Positions 61,212-64,000 of a stretch of 64,000 bases of DNA are shown here, piece after piece. A program made the position numbers and the translations under genes. Origin of the DNA: SIG603 sp044432645 (GTDB lineage Bacteria; Bacillota; Clostridia; Oscillospirales; Acutalibacteraceae); NCBI GenBank assembly GCA_044432645.1, contig JAWXUM010000001.1, forward strand, positions 1-64,000, written 5' to 3'. Within the stretch, counting starts at the first letter, position 1. Each line of letters begins with the position of its first letter. Below the pieces are notes generated by a model. It saw nothing but the letters and a program-made list of their open reading frames with translations. It was not told the DNA's origin and did no database searches.

Positions 61212-61348
61212 ATAAAATCTCCATTTCATATATTTCATGTTTGTTCTATTTTACAATAAAAATCATTTCTTGTAAAGCCTTAGTAAAAAATAATACTAAA
61301 TTTAATTTATTTATTGTTCAATATTCGATTTTTTGTATTTAAAAAGAA

Positions 61349-61388
61349 AAAAAGTAGAGATTATTCCATACGAAAATCTCTACTTTTT
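61349..61388. terminator. Terminator of the iron alcohol dehydrogenase gene
   Basis: AAAAAGTAGAGATT (61349-61362) pairs with AATCTCTACTTTTT (61375-61388), 12-base loop. On the minus strand the stem starts seven bases after the stop codon and is followed by a TTTTTCTTTTT tract. Confidence 0.9.
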
Positions 61389-61394
61389 ATCAAC

Positions 61395-62540
61395 TCAATA
61401 TAATTCGTTATAAAGTTTAACAATATCTTCTTTATTGACAGGTTTTAAAGTATTGCTTGGACTTCCACTTGCTAATGCATCTGTTGACATTTTGTCAATT
61501 TTAGCATAGAAATCATCTTTTGAAATACCATATTCTAATAGAGTTGGAATTTCACAAATTTCACAAATTTCAGCTAATTTATCAATAAACATATCTGTTA
61601 AATCACTATCACTTTCACCTATAAGTCCAATAGCTCTAGCTAAATCGGCAAATTTTTCTATTGCTCCATCTTTTGCAAAACTCATGCAACTTGGAAGTAA
61701 CATTGCGTTTGAAATGCCGTGAGGTACGTGGAACAAAGCTCCGATTGGTCTGCTCATTCCGTGTACAACTGTAACTGAGGCATTGTTGATGGCAACACCA
61801 GCCTCGAAAGCTGCAATTGCCATTTCGCCTCTAGCTTGAAGATTAGTTCCGTCTTCGTATGCAATAGGCAAATATTTGAATATACGTTTAACAGCTGACA
61901 TAGCAACTGTGTCTGTAAGTGGTTGGGCCATTTTAGATGTATAACTCTCAACTGCATGAGTAAGTGCATCTAGTCCTGTTGCTGCTGTAATTGATTTGGG
62001 TGAAGTAATTGTAGCGGCTGCATCTAAAATTGCAATGTCAGGCACTAAGTTATCGCCTTTTAATAACATTTTAATATCGTTTTTTAAATCTGTTATAATA
62101 GTAAATTTTGTTGTTTCAGAACCAGTTCCAGCAGTTGTTGGAATAGCAATCATAGTAGGAAGCTTAGCTTGTATATTTTTTCCCATATAATCTGATATAT
62201 TTCCATCTAAAACAGCAAGTACACCAATAGCTTTTATAGAATCAAGTGGGCTACCTCCACCAATACCTATAAAGAAGTCGGCACCAGAACTTTTAAATTC
62301 TGCTACTCCCTCGTTAATCATTGTGTCTGTTGGTTCGCCTGTGATGCCTGTAAAAATTGCATAGTCCACTCCAACGCTTTCAAGAGTGTCTGTTAAAACT
62401 TTGAAAAAATCTATTTTAACAACGTGTTTACCTGTTACGATGAACGCTTTTTTACCAGCTGATTTGAAAATTTCACCTGAACTTGCAACTGCATTTTCAC
62501 CAGTAATAATTTTTTTAGGCATTGTAAATTCTCTGCTCAT
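61395..62540 (-). CDS. Iron-containing alcohol dehydrogenase
   Basis: Encodes 381 residues, the group III alcohol dehydrogenase size. NAD(P) binding: GGGSPLDSIKAIGVL (about 97-111) and PTTAGTGSETT (about 134-144). Metal ligands sit in the AASAVKRIFKYLP region and the H-x3-H stretch VVHGMSRPIGALFHVPHGISNAMLLP (about 257-282). It likely reduces an aldehyde (ethanol, butanol or 1,2-diols) with NADH in fermentation; the substrate is unknown. AAAGG lies before the ATG. Monocistronic, with its own terminator. Confidence 0.93.
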   Translation of the reverse strand: MSREFTMPKKIITGENAVASSGEIFKSAGKKAFIVTGKHVVKIDFFKVLTDTLESVGVDYAIFTGITGEPTDTMINEGVAEFKSSGADFFIGIGGGSPLDSIKAIGVLAVLDGNISDYMGKNIQAKLPTMIAIPTTAGTGSETTKFTIITDLKNDIKMLLKGDNLVPDIAILDAAATITSPKSITAATGLDALTHAVESYTSKMAQPLTDTVAMSAVKRIFKYLPIAYEDGTNLQARGEMAIAAFEAGVAINNASVTVVHGMSRPIGALFHVPHGISNAMLLPSCMSFAKDGAIEKFADLARAIGLIGESDSDLTDMFIDKLAEICEICEIPTLLEYGISKDDFYAKIDKMSTDALASGSPSNTLKPVNKEDIVKLYNELY

Positions 62541-62665
62541 ATATTAGCCTTTCATATTGTTTATTATTGTATTTCGTCAAAGAATACCTGTACACTACAG
62601 GTTTATAATTAACACGATTATACTTTAACTTGATAATCATGTTAAGAATAATATTACCTTGCTTA

Positions 62666-63928
62666 TTAATCTAAATCAGCTTTTAACACTGCGCCAAGCA
62701 TTACACTTGCACCTGATGTGCAATGTTTCACGCTTGAATACTCTGGTTCACAGTGAGAAAGTCCATCTTTTGATTGTACAAAAATCATTGTTGTAGGCAT
62801 CATATATGCTGCAAATTGAGCATCATGACCAGCACCTGAATGAATGTATTGATGTTTTACTCCTATTTCCTGAGCTGTATCTTTAACATAAGAAACAAGT
62901 TTTTCGTCCCAATAAACTGTATCTCTATTCCATGCACGAGTAACTTCACATGTGCAACCAGCCCATGTTTTATCAGCTAAAGATTTAACAATAGCTAAAA
63001 CTTGTTCTAATACTTTTGGGTCTTCGTGTCTTGAATCTATAGAGAAATCAACAAAATCTGGAACACAAGTATGTACACAAGGATGACAAATAATTTCACC
63101 TGTTGTATAAACTAAATCGGTGTAACCTAGTTTATCAATTTCTTCGTGTAAATAGCAAATTGCTTGTGATGAAGCAAAAAGAGCATCACGTCTTTTTGGC
63201 ATTGGAAAAGTACCAGCGTGAGTAGTTTGACCATAGAATTTAATTCTATAATTAAACATTCCTAAAACGCAGTCAACTACACCAATTTCGTTTTCAGCAT
63301 CTTCTAAAATTGGTCCTTGTTCTATATGAGTTTCGAACATGCATTTGTATTTATCTTTAGAAAGTCTGTTTGATTTTTCACCTTTAAAGCCAGATTTATC
63401 AAGTGCTTCTCCGAAAGTTGTAACTTTATCTAAAATAGAAGTTGACTTCATCATGTTTTCATAAACAAAGCCACCTTTTACATCTTCTGGTAAAAAGTCA
63501 TAACAAACTATACCAGAACACATCATAGCTGGTGGATAAAGTGAACCTTCTTCGTTAGTCCAAATCATAGCAGTAAGTGGGTGTTTATGAGGTATATTTT
63601 CAGCTGCTACAGTTTCTAAAACCTCCATAGCTGACATAACACCTAAAATTCCATCATAGTTGCCACCGTTTTTTACAGAGTCGCAGTGTGATGCCATAAC
63701 TATTCTTTTAGCATCTTTATCTGTTCCGTCGATTGTTGCATAAACATTAGCAACATCGTCCATTTCTATAATAGCACCAATTGCTGTCATACGTTTGATG
63801 AATTCGTTTCTAGCCATAATAGCTTCTTTAGAAAGTGAATATCTAGTAACTCCACCGTGACCAGCATCACCAAACTGACTAAAAGTTTTGATTTTATCTT
63901 CCATTCGTTTTTCACTACATAAATACAT
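62666..63928 (-). CDS. M20-family Zn-dependent amidohydrolase (N-carbamoyl-amino-acid/allantoate hydrolase-like)
   Basis: Encodes 420 residues. The N-terminus resembles hydantoinase/carbamoylase enzymes (GDAGHGGVTRYSLSKEA). The metal site is MASHCDSVKNGGNYDGILGV (about 80-99), with downstream NEEGSLYPPAMMCSG (about 129-143) and THIEQGPILE (about 193-202). The lid domain contains GTFPMPKRRDALFAS, and the C-terminus has HSGAGHDAQFAAYMMPT. It hydrolyses N-carbamoyl-amino acids, allantoate or ureido compounds; the specific one cannot be assigned. Start ATG 63928 has a weak SD; the ATG at 63904 is an alternative. Confidence 0.88.
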   Translation of the reverse strand: MYLCSEKRMEDKIKTFSQFGDAGHGGVTRYSLSKEAIMARNEFIKRMTAIGAIIEMDDVANVYATIDGTDKDAKRIVMASHCDSVKNGGNYDGILGVMSAMEVLETVAAENIPHKHPLTAMIWTNEEGSLYPPAMMCSGIVCYDFLPEDVKGGFVYENMMKSTSILDKVTTFGEALDKSGFKGEKSNRLSKDKYKCMFETHIEQGPILEDAENEIGVVDCVLGMFNYRIKFYGQTTHAGTFPMPKRRDALFASSQAICYLHEEIDKLGYTDLVYTTGEIICHPCVHTCVPDFVDFSIDSRHEDPKVLEQVLAIVKSLADKTWAGCTCEVTRAWNRDTVYWDEKLVSYVKDTAQEIGVKHQYIHSGAGHDAQFAAYMMPTTMIFVQSKDGLSHCEPEYSSVKHCTSGASVMLGAVLKADLD

Positions 63929-64000
63929 ATTAAACGCTTCTTTCTTTTAATTTTTATATGCAGAAATATATTTTGTTCCTGTATTAAGACAATTTTTTTG

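Noticed and set aside
62586..62602. ACCTGT-ACACT-ACAGGT hairpin between the M20 hydrolase and the alcohol dehydrogenase
   Set aside because: Only six bp with no T tract on the minus strand; too weak for a terminator call and with no operator evidence.
1..64000. CRISPR arrays, tRNA, rRNA, IS elements
   Set aside because: I saw no regularly spaced repeats, no tRNA-like cloverleaf with a CCA-adjacent arm, and no transposase gene. The single tyrosine recombinase lacks other mobile-element genes.

Overview
The window is strongly AT-rich and reads as a piece of chromosome from an anaerobic, endospore-forming member of the Clostridia, most likely an Oscillospirales/Ruminococcaceae-like gut lineage. 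The evidence is the sporulation genes (spoIIGA-sigE, spoVAC-spoVAD, a SpoVB-type flippase), Gram-positive PolC, HemZ, a PrkC-like PASTA kinase, ferredoxin-linked 2-oxoacid chemistry and Shine-Dalgarno motifs close to AGGAGG. I see no rRNA, tRNA, CRISPR array, prophage or insertion sequence. No stretch longer than about 300 bases lacks a gene. The longest gaps (15642-15837, 26881-27097, 37084-37280, 30713-30882) hold promoters or small palindromic repeats.

Left part (1-24 kb). The end of a PASTA Ser/Thr kinase is followed by a heterodimeric ABC exporter and a three-gene minus-strand operon of small unknown proteins. Next come a YfcE-type phosphoesterase, a phosphoglucomutase and a XerC/D-like recombinase preceded by a perfect 15-bp-arm palindrome. 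A divergent pair (FAD oxidoreductase and a putative glycoside hydrolase) is followed by prfB-GNAT-proS, a RING/zinc-ribbon membrane protein, and rpsF-ssb-rpsR with a probable S6:S18 leader. The rest is PnuC, an amidohydrolase, YbaK, TrmL, a small membrane protein, a MORN-repeat protein and MscS.

Middle (24-43 kb). After a DUF3810 protein, a dCMP deaminase and a tandem ACT protein lies a locus that looks dedicated to aryl 2-oxoacid catabolism. It contains three phenylacetate-CoA ligase paralogues, indolepyruvate:ferredoxin oxidoreductase IorAB and a 4HBT thioesterase, and is interspersed with small REP-like palindromes. Then follow spoIIGA-sigE, a MATE transporter, spoVAC-spoVAD, the TrkA-TrkH potassium uptake system, and spoVB-mazG-hup.

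Right part (43-64 kb, all minus strand). One operon runs recJ-rel-MBL hydrolase-hemZ-nucleoside kinase. A second runs pyrH-frr-uppS-cdsA-dxr-rseP-ispG-polC plus a degenerate methyltransferase, joining translation, isoprenoid/lipid and replication genes. An iron alcohol dehydrogenase and an M20 amidohydrolase close the window.

The most interesting points are: the aryl-CoA locus with three ligases; spoIIGA and the Xer-like gene, whose ideal Shine-Dalgarno sequences point to ATA/ATT rather than ATG/GTG/TTG; the 32-bp palindrome abutting the Xer-like gene; an RF2 gene without the programmed frameshift; a REP-like three-way-junction repeat family; and several small conserved-looking proteins of unknown function.
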